The notes: generated by a model from the sequence alone, not told the origin. Counted from the first letter of the stretch, positions 1 to 10,550 are shown. The stretch: DNA of 64,000 bases from Agrypnia vestita (GCA_016648135.1 JADDOH010010210.1:24631-88630); one strand, 5' to 3'. A program made the numbers and translations.

Positions 1-960
1 AATTTCATATTAAATATAAAAACATAACCTCTCGTAAGCGTGAAAAAAGTGAAATTTATTTTCGACTGCTTGGAATAGATAAAAGAAATCGTCTAAAGCC
101 TGAGACCTGACAAGTGTTGTGCTTTTTGAACAAAAATTTGCCGGTGATAAATTTTAATTACTAAATCTCTAAGTAAAAAAAGAACAGTGGTGTATTATTT
201 ATTCACCTTGTTTAATTATTCGTATTCGCCGAAAAGTAGGTTTAAAATTCGTATTCGTGAATGTAGTATTCGTTGCATCACTAGTACTTATGGTATTAAT
301 ACATCTACAAGCACGATTTGTACCATTCAGTGTATCTAAACATTTTCAAAGACGTAATCTTGTATTAAGTGGTAAATATGATCATGTTTTAATAATAATT
401 ATCGACATACTCCAACATATCGGCACGAGGCTTCCCCAAAACGTTAAGTACACGTAGCGGCCGGATCGAGACAATCGCGCGCTCGCGGAATTTTAACATG
501 TGCTAATCGCGGAGTTCCAATTACTCAGGCCCGGGCGCAAAATGATTAACCGCAGTCTAATCCCATTAAAACACTTGTCCCTTTATCAGTAAACAATGCT
601 AAGAGGATAACGCAAGAGGCTGGGTTAAGCAAGGGCTGGAGCCCCCAAGGCAGGCGGCCCACTTGTGACATAATAATGGTAATGGAGTTTAACAAGTTGC
701 GGCAAACACCGGAATTAAGTCTCCTTAAATAATCCCCGCCTAAGAGTATTCGCAGAGGCTTGTCAGATTGATTAAATCTGTAGTTCGCTAGACGTATTAA
801 GAAAGATTTGCGGTGAGGATTCGCTTCAAAGATCGCTACTTCAATATTCGTGAATATTATTGAACATATTATACAGTATTTTCATTAATGTTTCGCCATC
901 AAGGGGATTGTCCCGATTATAAGGGCTTAAATATTGGCGGCACAAAATGTAGAATTAGGA
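1..960. other. No gene; unique-looking non-coding DNA
   Basis: No open frame here resembles a known protein family. Most of the stretch is AT-rich. About 450-770 is more GC-balanced and free of the repeats seen elsewhere in the window, so it could be conserved non-coding or intronic sequence. That is inference; nothing in the sequence proves a function. Confidence 0.5.
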
Positions 961-990
961 AATTAGCAGAAATGACGTACAAATACACTT

Positions 991-1240
991 TTGAAGCGTC
1001 ATCTACGATTTATGTTTGAAGGGAAAATTTTGAGGCGTTCTTCCAGGCCGCTATTATGGAATGAATTTTGGCACAGACGCTACAACAATGAGCTCTTTAC
1101 TTTGTATAATGAGATAAGCGACTCGTGGTTTATTAAAATAGGAAGAGTTCGGTGGTTGTGGCACAGGTGGATGTGCTCGCTATCATTTGCTTCGCTTCAA
1201 AGCGCAAACTGCTTGCTTCCACGCTCCATGGCCTAGTTAA
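991..1240 (+). pseudogene. Possible LINE ORF2 C-terminal fragment
   Basis: An 81-residue open frame holds a short stretch (SWFIKIGRVRWLWHRW, near residues 45-60) resembling the Arg-Leu-Arg-Trp-Leu-Gly-His motif found near the C-terminus of many insect non-LTR retrotransposon proteins, which is seen more clearly at about 7260. The rest is not recognisable. If real, it is an old, heavily decayed fragment. The call is weak. Confidence 0.2.
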
Positions 1241-1499
1241 GACATTTCTCGGCTCTACGTCCTTGTATATTCCCAGATACCATTAATTTACCCCTTCTGA
1301 CAGTTATAACGTGACAAAATATGCAAAAATTATTTTCCCGCACGTTGTGACGAGTATTTTTTCAGTACGGAATTCCTGAAGAATGCAGACATTCGTTCGA
1401 TTCACGGCCGGTGGCACGATGCTAAAACCACGTGTAGATGGTGTCGACTTTGCTTGTTTTATTCCTACTCAGGGTCCAGGTTTTAATTTCATATGAGAA

Positions 1500-2215
1500 C
1501 CTGGCATAGAACAAGTCTTTCGAATTTTGATAAGTTTCGATGTAGGTTCACGTCTTTATACTGGGAAGTGTAATATGCACAGCCCTCTCCGAAACTCTTC
1601 AAACGAATTTCGAAGCAGCCCTCTTCGGCATTTGACCACTAGGCCTAGTATATATATAGGTACTGAAAACCATCGCTGTTTTTTTAAATTGTATGAAAAT
1701 AAATGTTTTCCTAGTAAATTGAGAGTAGACATAAATCTTCGTGATCTAATTATTGGGATATGGTGAGTGAGGGGAATCTGAGGTACAAGAGATACATACA
1801 TATTTGTCATTAATTGATACAGAAATTACATCCTGTGTTTTTACGTATACGTATACGAAGTTGCAATATCACTTTTCAACACCCAAAAGTTATGCAACAG
1901 TGGCATATAAATATTTTTTTATTAAAATGGGTAGGTACATCAATATTTTTCTACACATATATCATACATGGGTTGCAATGGGTGCTCTTAAAGAAAAAGT
2001 GTTTATTTGATATATAAGGGATTTTTATATCATCAAGCAAACCAGTCATTGCAATATGGAGTTTTGTCTAAAATATAAGTTTTTGATGAAAATTAAATGA
2101 AATATTATTTTAAAAACTAGAAACCTGTTTGCCTCACACACATCTACTAATTTCTTCATCCAAAGACTTCAAATTTTAAATTTAAACCAGTATTTTCGTC
2201 ACAATGATAGAAATT
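1500..2215 (+). repeat. LINE 3'-end repeat, copy 1 (partner at 51460-51985)
   Basis: From about 1790 to 2215 the sequence is clearly homologous to 51590-51985: both contain the run from 'caatatcacttttcaacac' through 'catctactaatttcttcatcc' to a 'tttcgtcacaatgata' segment, in the same orientation. The 51-kb copy is preceded by a LINE-like C-terminal peptide (VFNKLPNKTKEITIHN), so the shared block is best read as the 3' untranslated region of a LINE. The 5' part here (1527-1766) has an open frame but no recognisable motif. Confidence 0.5.
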
Positions 2216-2244
2216 TTAGCGTTTTTGACGTTTTTCTATTTTTC

Positions 2245-2386
2245 TTCAATATCTAGGACATGTGATGAGACATCCAGAGAATGCGAGATCTTGCATCTCA
2301 TAATGCAAGGAAAGATTGCCGGAAGTCGGGGCCCTGGAAGAAGAAAGACTTCATGGCTGAAAAGCTCGGAAAATGATACGACTTGA
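2245..2386 (+). pseudogene. LINE ORF2 C-terminal fragment
   Basis: The frame reads ETSRECEILHLIMQGKIAGS followed by RGPGRRKTSWLK. This is nearly identical to residues about 105-140 of the minus-strand LINE fragment at 54478-54954. It is a short decayed piece of the same non-LTR retrotransposon family. The downstream LRQWF segment is lost: the frame ends SSENDTT and a stop. Confidence 0.6.
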
Positions 2387-2394
2387 TATAGTTT

Positions 2395-2640
2395 AGGTCG
2401 CTCATCCGTCAACGCGCGCGCGCATGGCGTCGAAGCGAGGAGGAATGCGCGCTGGCCGCGGGTACACCTGCACCGAGACGCCCGGCCCGCGCCAAAGGCC
2501 GGCGGTAAAACAAAGCCGCGGAGCAATAAAGCTCTCCCGAGCGCCCCGAGCTAATTTGGCGACGGGCGGGGATCGTAAAAACTTTTTTACCGAGTGCCTC
2601 CTTGCTTCTAATTTCTCCGGGGAAGCATAGAGCGAAAGAC
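2395..2640. other. GC-rich island, no recognisable gene
   Basis: This block is strikingly GC-rich against the AT-rich surroundings (CGCGCGCGC near 2415, repeated GGCC and CGCG words). It is open in several frames on both strands, as expected from its composition, but no frame shows a protein family I know. A decayed exon, a CpG-type promoter or transposon GC sequence are all possible. Confidence 0.35.
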
Positions 2641-2699
2641 GAAACGACGTGACATTTAATCGTACGGAGCGAAATTCGAAGCGCGAACGCCGCTTTAGA

Positions 2700-3560
2700 A
2701 TTTGAATTTGAAAAGTTCTGCAATGGAATATGCTTTCAACACCGCATCAATTATATTACAGAAAGAAATAAAGTTTAAAGCAATCAACGTTTGAGGACCC
2801 TTATTTGTTTTGTTTGGTGTTTTTTTACAGGTACAGAACTTTAAAATGAAATAAAGCACTTAAAAATCGGTATTGGTTTTATTGGAAAGATAATTTTATG
2901 CCATTAGTGTTTAAATAGAGGGTGCTTTTTTACTAGTTTGTTTTTTCAAATTGGCAGTACTTTTTCCAGCGCCAGAACAACTTTGCAAATTGCAATTTTT
3001 TTTTTTTATGAAATTTTTTATTTTTTATTTAATTAAGCGTTATATAGAATTCAATAAACCAGGGAATCTTAATATTGACAATCGACAACAACAGCAAGTG
3101 TGACAGTTATCATTGTATACTAAAATATATATAAATTGTATGTAAGTGTCTAAATTATCAAATAAAAATAATTATAAAATATGGGATTTCACCAAAAACA
3201 TCTAATTATCCGTAGGGGAAGGGGTAACTTAAATCTTATAAATAAATCGATTATACGTGGTATATCCACTGTTTGATAATGGCCTTACAAGCCGAAACAG
3301 CTGTCACATTTAAAATAACGGTTAACCTGCAGAACTTAATAATTAAATTTAATTTATTTTCAATTTCATTTAAAAAAATGCATTTTTTTTCTAAAATCAT
3401 GGTATGGAGGTTATTTAACCATTTGTTTGCCACAAATCTTAAAAACTCGAGGAATTTGTCACAGGGTAGGTAACCTGTCCAAAGCGATGGTGAATCAGAA
3501 AAAATCTGGAAAAAAAGACCACCCTAATTAATATACGGCCATCAAAGTTGGATCGTAACG
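2700..3560. other. AT-rich non-coding stretch
   Basis: I see poly-T and poly-A runs (for example 2998-3007) and no supported gene or repeat boundary. Confidence 0.5.
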
Positions 3561-3639
3561 GAGAGAGTGAGAGCATGGAACCAGAGACAGAGTGAGAAGT
3601 GCTGACGCGCTCGGCACGGAGATGTCCAGTGCCCTTCTC

Positions 3640-3960
3640 CTACATATAGAGAACTCACAAATGAGGTGGCTTGGACAAGTGCTAAGAATGCCAGAGGAAC
3701 GAGTACCTCAAAATATCCTCTTGCCAACCCCGGAAGGAAGGTGACCACCAGTGGGTCGCCTCAGATTAAGCTGGGAGAAAACAGAAAAGTATACGAAAAC
3801 AGGATGGGTCTTGAATGGGCAACACATACGGCGGAAGCAGCACAAGAGAGGGGAATATGGGCCTTGTCGAGTCTTTGGGTAGCCGACCCAATTAGCACAA
3901 GAGAATATTTTTGTTATAATGATAGAAATAACAAACATAAACAAACGAAATAAACAAATA
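3640..3960 (+). pseudogene. LINE ORF2 C-terminal fragment
   Basis: One frame reads ENSQMRWLGQVLRMPEERVP, then QNILLPTPEGR, a stop, and PPVGRLRLSWEKT. The MRWLGQVLRMPEERVP block is the typical C-terminal motif of insect non-LTR retrotransposon proteins. In-frame stops show it is dead. The 5' part of the element is missing. Confidence 0.6.
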
Positions 3961-4265
3961 TCCGACAGCGAAAATCCGCATTCGGACACAGTAAAAATGT
4001 TGTCGTGTTTTCACGGCCATTTAGAATCATCAATCAGAAGAGTTTTGTGGGCACTTTGCCCGACTCTTCGGGGAAAATTACATAGCGATATCAGACATGA
4101 TGATGATGAGCTCCGCGATGGGAGACACACGGAGGAAGAGCCCAGAAAACTAAACACAACAGATTCGGACACGCAAAGATCTCTTATAACACATTATGCA
4201 GGGGAAGTAGAAAGCAGCGGAGGCTGCTAATGTCTAAAATGCATCTCTTCCTCTTACGTAACCTA
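3960..4265. other. No supported gene
   Basis: An open frame of about 100 codons is present but shows no recognisable domain, and codon use is unremarkable. I see only a short (ATG)n run near 4098. Confidence 0.4.
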
Positions 4266-4268
4266 AAA

Positions 4269-4309
4269 AAACCTCTTACGTAAAATGTGATATTTTACGT
4301 AAGAGGTTT
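4269..4309. repeat. Perfect 18-bp inverted repeat (hairpin)
   Basis: AAACCTCTTACGTAAAAT (4269-4286) is followed by a 5-base loop and its exact reverse complement (4292-4309). A half-copy of the same word (CCTCTTACGTAA) lies just upstream at 4250-4262. The function is unknown. It could be a palindromic MITE relic or a protein-binding site. Confidence 0.8.
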
Positions 4310-4636
4310 GATCAAAAACACGCGGAATTTACGTTTTTCTCAAAAAATCTGAATTTATTCATATTCATCAAAGTTAATTCCATGGCCTTCAATTTAGCCC
4401 CCGTAAGATATATGGGGGTTACCCTATACACAGCCACAGTCCCGAGCAGACCATCAACACATACATTGCAAAGCCGCGACTTCCTCAGTGGCCACCAAGT
4501 GGCACGAGGACGAAAGGGCCATCGCCCTAGCACTACAAATACACATACGTGGCCGTATAAGCAAACGAGGCACACGCGCCCCGATGTAGGCCGCCGCGAT
4601 GTTAGCGTATCTACACCCATACTTCACGAAACTCCT

Positions 4637-4770
4637 TTGTTCGAAAATCATATAAAAAGCGGCCCACACCCTATGTGGGCATGTCAGTCTTCCATCGACC
4701 CCCGGCTGAGGATGGAGGCTATTGCCCTTCGCGTATCTATCATTGTCTTTGTAATCGTACTCATGTATAA
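4637..4770 (+). repeat. Promoter-like repeat, copy 1 (LTR-like)
   Basis: This is homologous to 10417-10550: both share 'catataaaa', about 33 bp, 'tgtcagtc', a 'cccccggc'-like block and 'cattgtcttt..taatcgta'. The layout of a TATA box (4651) followed by an arthropod-type initiator TCAGTC (4684-4689) resembles the U3/R border of an insect LTR retrotransposon. A polyadenylation-like AATAAA lies downstream (4793). I see no paired LTR or pol gene, so a solo LTR or LTR fragment is an inference. Confidence 0.35.
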
Positions 4771-4839
4771 CTCGTTCTTGTTTTATCGAGATAATAAAAT
4801 CATCGAACATTCACGGGTGGTGACGTAAAAGCAGTTGCT

Positions 4840-5180
4840 CCAAGTACCTCCAACCCCCAAAGATATGATTAACTTGTGCCCCAGGGCTTTTACCAAACTT
4901 CAAAGCACTTTTGGAATGCAATCATCTGTAAGGCGTTTATCTTTTTAATGTTGGCACAACGTCGTTCTTCCATGTTTTTTTTCATCTCCGGGAATAGGAA
5001 GAAGCTGCAAGGGACCATGTTCGGCGAATACGGGGGCTAAGGCATCGTAATGGTGTTGTTCTTAAACAGAAAATTTGAAATATTTGTTCTGTAAGTAAAA
5101 AAAATCGCCGAGTACACCAAAAAACGTGTAACATTTTCGACAGTGAGCATCCAATGCCATTACCTACCAATGTCAATATA
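4840..5180 (-). pseudogene. Mariner transposase C-terminal remnant
   Basis: Read on the minus strand, the segment near 5040-4925 gives PPYSPNMVPCSFFLFPEMKK and then NMEERRC. This matches the end of a DD34D mariner transposase (normally PPYSPD..PCDFFLFP). The third catalytic Asp is Ser here (PCSFFLF), so it would be inactive even if intact. No terminal inverted repeats were found. The N-terminal two-thirds is not recognisable. Confidence 0.5.
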
Positions 5181-5750
5181 CGTCAGGGACAAATGTACTG
5201 AGACGACAAAAAAAAATTGTGACAATCATTTGGTTGACGGTCGCTTGAGCGTGTTAATGCACGCTCATATGGACAGAATTATATTGCGCCGAGAATTACG
5301 AGTACTACTTGTAGATACACGGCGTTGACCATGGAACCTGCGCAATCGTGTAACTTGTTGATCTACATTAGGTAGATACGTTCCTAAATTGTATTTGAGC
5401 CGTTTATTTTGAAAGTGTGGAAGTCCATTTTATTATTAAAAAAAAAGAGTTACAGCTAATTTTCCTAAGAAATTTTAATTTCTCTTTTTAAACAATTCAC
5501 AATAATATATATCTAAAACACCATAAACAATATAAAAAAAATCTATTGCTGCTACCAACATTTTAAAAATAGTTCAAACGCAAACTATTAACTATCCAAC
5601 AACAACTTAATACGGACTTGCCTCACTTTCAAAATCAAAGGCTGATTTGTTAATTTGCGGCACTAAATTTTGTTCTGAACATTGTTCATAATTTCTTTTA
5701 TCACAAAGATTTTATTTCATTATTTCTTTACAATGAAATCATTATTTATG
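5181..5750. other. No gene seen
   Basis: AT-rich sequence with poly-A and poly-T runs. I see no supported gene, RNA or repeat boundary. Confidence 0.5.
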
Positions 5751-5758
5751 AGAGATGT

Positions 5759-5868
5759 CAACGACAAAAGGTTCACAATGTCTGTGAACCTTTTGTCGTT
5801 GGACCAAATATCCGTGGACCTTATATTGTTGGAACAAATGTCCTTGAACCTCTTGTCGTTCTCAAAAA
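5759..5868. repeat. 19-bp perfect hairpin overlapping a 3 x 30-bp tandem repeat
   Basis: CAACGACAAAAGGTTCACA (5759-5777) pairs exactly with 5783-5801 across a 5-base loop. The right arm is part of three direct 30-bp units (5779-5808, 5809-5838, 5839-5868) of the general form tgtccgtgaacc/ttttgtcgttgg/a.caaa. The unit length is a multiple of three, so one frame stays open across it, but nothing suggests a protein. Confidence 0.75.
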
Positions 5869-5879
5869 ATCATCGAAGT

Positions 5880-5960
5880 AATTTTTTTCAATGTTACGGA
5901 CGTTACAGGAAGTTACGGACAGACAAAGAAATTATTCTTATTGGGATATCACCAAAAAAT
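5880..5960 (-). repeat. Fragment of the Helitron-like repeat
   Basis: On the minus strand it reads 'aataatttctttgtctgtcc' and then 'gtaacttcctgtaacgtccg'. This is the same 5' region as the better copies at 62085 and 62595. Only the first 70-80 bp are present. Confidence 0.45.
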
Positions 5961-6534
5961 CATTTTTCATTTATTGAAAAAGAAATATAGTATATCAAAC
6001 ATTATTTATAATTTTTTCATCATAAAAATGTTTATTGTAATCATGTCATCTTGGTAAATGACGACCTGTTTGATAAGAATTGAAAAATTTAATTGAAAAA
6101 TTGGACTTATTCGTCAACCCGCGAACATTAAATAATTCAACGACCCGCGAAATTCAAGAATTAGCGCAGTTGACCAAACCTCGTTTATCTTGTACAAGAT
6201 GAAGCAACACACTACCAGCTACTCGCCAGAAACGCAAAGAAGAAGAAGAGGACAAATTATTTTTTCCAATCGACGAACGTCATTGAATCCGACAAGATCT
6301 TGGAGAGTATTTTTGGTCCCGCGCTGACCTAGTGGTGGCAGAGTCCGCGCTCACAGCAGCACGGGTTACTCGGTACCAGATTCAAGATCGTCCACCGGCG
6401 CTGGCGGGCGCCCAAGCCGGGCAGGGGCGGGGCTGGCTATATCGGGGACATTCCGTCACACTCATCGCCGGCCACATACGTCACCTCATCATACACATCA
6501 TACATTATAATATTTTAGTACGTTCAAGTTTTTC
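5961..6534. other. No gene; short GC-rich patch
   Basis: 6320-6440 is GC-rich and lies in an open frame, but I recognise no domain in any frame. The rest is AT-rich. Confidence 0.4.
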
Positions 6535-7170
6535 AGGAACACAATGCTGCTATTTTTCTATGTATATTTCTGGGATATTCTGCCGTGTATGTGTGACCTC
6601 TCTGGCCGACGTTTGGATCCCGTTCCGTGAAATATACGAGCATCCGGTAAACATTAATAGGGATGACGGTCTTAAGTTAAAAACATCGTGGTATCCGGCG
6701 CTGCAGAACAAATCAAATCGACGATCCGCACAGTCCGACATCCGTTAGTAGATACACAACACACTACATCAAGACACACACACCCTGCTGTCGACACGGT
6801 ACTGCAATCCAGTACTTAACCTAACACAAACTTGGACACACCCTGACTTCGGTACGGTATTGCAAGGCAATACTTAACCTACACTTCAACACACACCCAT
6901 CACATCAGCCCTGGTCCCTGCAATGGGGTCCGAAACGTCGGCCAGAGAGGTCACACACAGACGATTCTGAACGGCCGTGAAAACCTAAGGACATTTTTAA
7001 AGCTGTTATACAAATACCGGGCTGTGTCCAGCCTGGATGGACACAGCACGGACCTTGCAATGGGATCCGAAACGTCGGCCAGAGAGGTCAGATTTACACG
7101 GCAGCATATCCCAGAAAACTATACGCAGAAGAATCTGAAAGGGCGGGAAAACCTGAGAACATTTTTAATA
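6535..7170. mobile_element. Degraded hammerhead-type fold-back, longest internal region
   Basis: The left arm (6560-6628, tctgggatattctgccgtg and ctggccgacgttt) is complementary to two right arms (6915-7005 and 7045-7165). It is the same family as the elements at 16149, 22861 and 38734. The internal part (6800-6905, 'ggcaatacttaacctacac') is shared with the 22861 copy and absent from the other two. Both hammerhead cores have lost the CTGATGA half (cagccctg-gtccctgc), while GGGRTCCGAAACGTC remains. The right arm has been duplicated head to tail. No clean target duplication is visible. Confidence 0.55.
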
Positions 7171-7534
7171 GTAAACGATACAAGAAATAGAATGCGATTT
7201 GATATGTGGGGTATAAAAGCAAGACTCTACACTCTGTTTAAGGAGCCAAACGTCACAAAATTTATAAAATTGGGAAGACTTCGGTGGCTGGGTCATGCGG
7301 AGAGAATGTCCGAGCATCAAGCACCAAAGTCCCTGCTGAACTCAAGGCCAATAGGGCGAAAGAGCTTAGGAAGGCCAAAATTAAGATGGAGTGACAACGT
7401 CCTCAAAGACATCTCTGCCTTGGAGATCCGGAATTGGAGAGAGCTGGCACTAAACCGAGATGAGCGGAGGAAAATTCTTGAGGAAGCCAAGACACACCAG
7501 GTGTTGTAGAGCCAAGACTGATGATGATGATGAT
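7171..7534 (+). pseudogene. LINE ORF2 C-terminal fragment with (GAT)n tail
   Basis: The frame covers about 110 codons: RNRMRFDMWGIKARLYTLF, then FIKLGRLRWLGHAERMSEH, then a GRKSLGRPKLRWSDNVLKDI block, then IRNWRELALNRDERRKILEE, ending at a stop (7507-7509). This is the classic C-terminal domain of insect non-LTR retrotransposon proteins, with the RLRWLGH and GRPKLRW motifs both intact. A microsatellite tail (GATGATGATGAT, 7519-7533) follows, as is common for such LINEs. The reverse-transcriptase core is missing, so the copy is 5'-truncated. It abuts the hammerhead fold-back. Confidence 0.75.
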
Positions 7535-8249
7535 TAAAGATTATATAATATATATTCATATATGAAAGATATATTCATTTTACTGGAATATATTTTACAG
7601 AGAATCAAATCTAGACTTTCCGCTGAAGTCTTATCCAGCGTCACCAGGAGAGCGTCCTATCACGGCGAAGTGTAGGCCGAACAGTTCCTACACCTATAGA
7701 CGTACCACTATAACTTGGCGTGAGAGGGAGGAAGTCCCTGTCGCGTAACAGAAGTTGTCAGGGTGTAAATTTATTACACAAAACATAATGTACAGAATGT
7801 CCGGTGACCGGTGTCGTATTAAAATCAGAAATTTGGTCGGGCAGCACTAAAGAAACCACGCAGTAATGGCGGCAGTTCTATCTGTCAAACTGTCAGACGG
7901 TAATATCGGTCCATTATTTGCTTTTTCAGCTTCGCAAAATTTTAATACTTTATTGGCAATTGTTCTTGCACCATCCCGGATTATATTGGTAATCAAGATG
8001 TCACAGCTTCCGACCAAATACAAAATTGAACTGAATGACAGGGCGAGGGGTTACCGCCAGGTGCGGGCGGGGCGGGTTTTAGTTCAAAATTCGCCGCACG
8101 CCAAGTTACGTTGGGCAAGCAATAAAACTAACAGGCCTGTACCTCCGCCTCTATGTTTCTCAGTAAAATATACGGTTAGTATAAAATATCCGTTTTATTT
8201 AACACATAAATGTATCCAACGACCGTAATAATAACATTAATAACCTTAA
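7535..8249. other. No gene seen
   Basis: An open frame of 120 codons at 7866-8228 shows no recognisable domain. 8040-8110 is GC-rich. I see no repeat boundary. Confidence 0.4.
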
Positions 8250-8982
8250 AGGTACAGATACACATGCTTCTTTAGTGGCATGCTAATGAGCATGCCACTA
8301 ATAAGCATGCCCTAACAACTGTACACACTTGCTCATTACTGGCATGCTTATTAGTGGCATGCTCATAAATAAGCATGCCCAAAGCTAACAATCAAACACA
8401 CATGCTTATTAGTTGGGCATTCTTGTCCCATAGAATAACACAGCCGCTTATGTTCAAAATGGAAACTTTGCAAACTGAAATAGAAAATTCAAGTGAACCA
8501 ATAAATCAAAAAAGTTCCCGAGTTTCCATCCGCACATTTTTGATTTTAGTTTATATAATTTTTATTGTAAGATTTAAATCATTCATGCCTATTAATAAAG
8601 TTTCGTAAACATTATTTCTCACTATATTATTTTTACACAACGGTGACCGAGTATTCCACAGACATTCGTGATTCCTATAATAAGTCACGAAAAGTAATGT
8701 TTTATCATCTCCCCAACGCGCCATATTTGTTTCATCTGTCGCGGACTGAGAAGATCGCATCGATAATACTAGCCGCGAAGCCCGATAATGACATAAGCAT
8801 GCTCATAAATAAGCAAGTCTGTTCACACATGCTCCAAAGATACCCCTTCTCTATGGTGAATGACAGTGGCATGCTCATTTCTAGCAATGTGCGTACACAC
8901 ATGCCACTAATAAGCATGCCACTGTCAAGGTCGATACTGCGCATGCTCACGTGCCACTAAAGAAGCATGTGTATCAGACGCC
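8250..8982 (-). mobile_element. Harbinger-like non-autonomous TIR element, copy 1
   Basis: The ends are inverted repeats: 'GATACACATGCTTCTTTAG' (8256-8274) faces its complement at 8958-8976. The outer few bases differ. The element is flanked by TAA on both sides (8247-8249 and 8983-8985), which fits the TWA target of PIF/Harbinger transposons. Subterminal regions are packed with GCATGC-type words in both orientations (8278-8405 and 8792-8948). The middle encodes a MADF-like domain on the minus strand. Harbinger elements typically carry a transposase plus a Myb/SANT- or MADF-like protein, so this looks like a deletion derivative that kept part of the second gene. Classification is inference. 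Confidence 0.65.
8551..8760 (-). pseudogene. MADF-like DNA-binding domain fragment (transposon-borne)
   Basis: The 69-residue frame starts at ATG 8760. Residues 22-69 (TLLFVTYYRNHECLWNTRSP, then LCKNNIVRNN) match the MADF signature L-I-x-x-Y-x-x-x-x-x-L-W followed by Y-K-N and R. MADF is a Myb/SANT-related DNA-binding fold. A stop (TAA near 8551) cuts it before the last helix; the second copy at 28874 reads on through this point (KIIKTKIKN). A downstream segment on the minus strand (NVRMETREL) also fits the domain. Probably non-functional. Confidence 0.6.
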
Positions 8983-9635
8983 TAACTCTTTAAAAAATAT
9001 CAATACTTGTAGATATCGCTTCGGACACAATTATTAGAACACGCGGTATTTCTATTATACATCAGGCAATGCAACGGCGAAGAGTTCACAAATTAAACTA
9101 CTACCAAATAGAAAAAGTTCTCTTACTACGTACCGTGATCAAGGCGAACAGCCTTGGATCCAATTCCGGCGTAGTAAACAGCCACCACGCGGCCAATCAG
9201 CGAGGCGCGGCAGCCACGACAAACAAGACAAACGAACGATGCAAATCAATTGAAAGGCAATTACAGATTGTCGAAATGTCAAAGACGATTGATCCAAGAT
9301 GCGGAGGCACAGCATCCACCACCCGGAGCTGATTGGAGACGGAGATACGTCACAGGCCGATCTCATTTCACATGAACAAATTGTATTAACAAATTATTCT
9401 ATGTATTGCATTGCGTGGGCAGTAATCGAACCGATTTGGATCTGATTAGAAAGCATACGAGCTATTGATCTAATCTTATGCATACAAATATACTAAATCT
9501 TAAAGCTATTATTACAAAAATAATTCAAGTGACTCATGCTCGGAGGAGGAACAATGTAAAAATGTCAATAGAAACAATTATATAAATTCAACATATTTAT
9601 AAATTACTTTAGCTGGACCGCATTCAAAAGAACGT
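8983..9635. other. No gene; moderately GC-rich unique sequence
   Basis: About 9120-9350 is less AT-rich than its surroundings and not matched elsewhere in the window. Short open frames on both strands show no domain. Confidence 0.4.
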
Positions 9636-9639
9636 GCGC

Positions 9640-9845
9640 AAAAAACATGTGTGTTGTTAAGATGCAAAAAATGGACACAAAATAATTTTTTCTAGTAAAT
9701 AAGTAACCTTTTTTAAACTAAAAAATGTACATTTATTTGGAATATCATACTGAGGCTTGTAATACGGGCTTGCCAGGCAACTTTCCCCGCTTTCTTCTTA
9801 CCGGAAAAGCTAGAGAATAAATTGATTGTAGTCGACCTATAGACA
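9640..9845 (+). repeat. Repeat family D, copy 1
   Basis: This matches the reverse complement of 22745-23215: shared blocks are the 'tgcaaaaaatggacacaaaa' region, 'ggaatatcatactgaggctt', 'ggcaactttccccgcttt' and 'gattgtagtcgacctatag'. The class is unknown. This copy is uninterrupted, whereas the 22-kb copy has a hammerhead element inserted. That allows the empty and filled sites to be compared directly. Confidence 0.65.
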
Positions 9846-10416
9846 TAATCATATTCTCTGAAATATAATACGAGAACACTGAAATGTAACATTTGAATTC
9901 TCTAAATGGCTTTATTTTTTAGTATTAAGTGAAAGTGGAAGTTCATTATAAAATTTTATATGTAAATAGAATACATAAAGGTAAATTAGTTTATACATTT
10001 ATTCATTGCTACAAAATTTCAGGCACTTTTTTAAACTAGTATCGTAATATTATACGCGGGAAGCCTCCGAAAAAACGAATTTTATGTTATAAACATATTT
10101 TGAGAAACATATCGTGCTATTCTAGGTGCTCAATAACGAAAATAACTTTTTATATAATTACACGCAACATTAGCAAATTCTGACTGTCTAGGTTAAAGAA
10201 TATATGTCGAGATAGGTAAATCACACGTAAATCACGAATAGTGATTGGTATATGGCGTCTTATACCATAAATACATAATCACCAATCTAGGTCACACACA
10301 CACAAACGTAGCGAGTCTGCCGCGTAAACAAAACTGAAGCACAGCAGGGTACACGAGCCGTCGATACTGGTCATCGCATTGTCAGCACACACACATAGAT
10401 AGACTTCAAGAGAGTT
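9846..10416. other. No gene seen
   Basis: AT-rich DNA with no recognised gene or repeat. A 'cacacacac' run lies at 10294-10303. Confidence 0.5.
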
Positions 10417-10550
10417 CTTTGTTCTCAAAACATATAAAACTAGCCAACGTCCTGTACGGGCTTGTCAGTCTCTCAACTACCCCCGGCGTAGGCCGGAGGC
10501 CTGTTCCGCCGAGTCTTTATCACTGTCTTTATTATCGTAATTATGAATGC
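10417..10550 (+). repeat. Promoter-like repeat, copy 2 (LTR-like)
   Basis: This is the partner of 4637-4770. It has TATAAA (10433), initiator-like TCAGTC (10465-10470), a 'cccccggc' block, then 'cactgtctttattatcgta'. Both copies hold the TATA-initiator spacing at about 34 bp. No coding part of an LTR retrotransposon accompanies it. Confidence 0.35.

Noticed and set aside
2236..2723. Open frames on both strands in the GC-rich block
   Set aside because: High GC content lengthens chance open frames in all phases. No domain or conserved motif.
4382..4828. 148-codon open frame with a hydrophobic C-terminal segment
   Set aside because: It crosses the promoter-like repeat that recurs at 10417. The hydrophobic run comes from repeat DNA and is not conserved as protein in the other copy.
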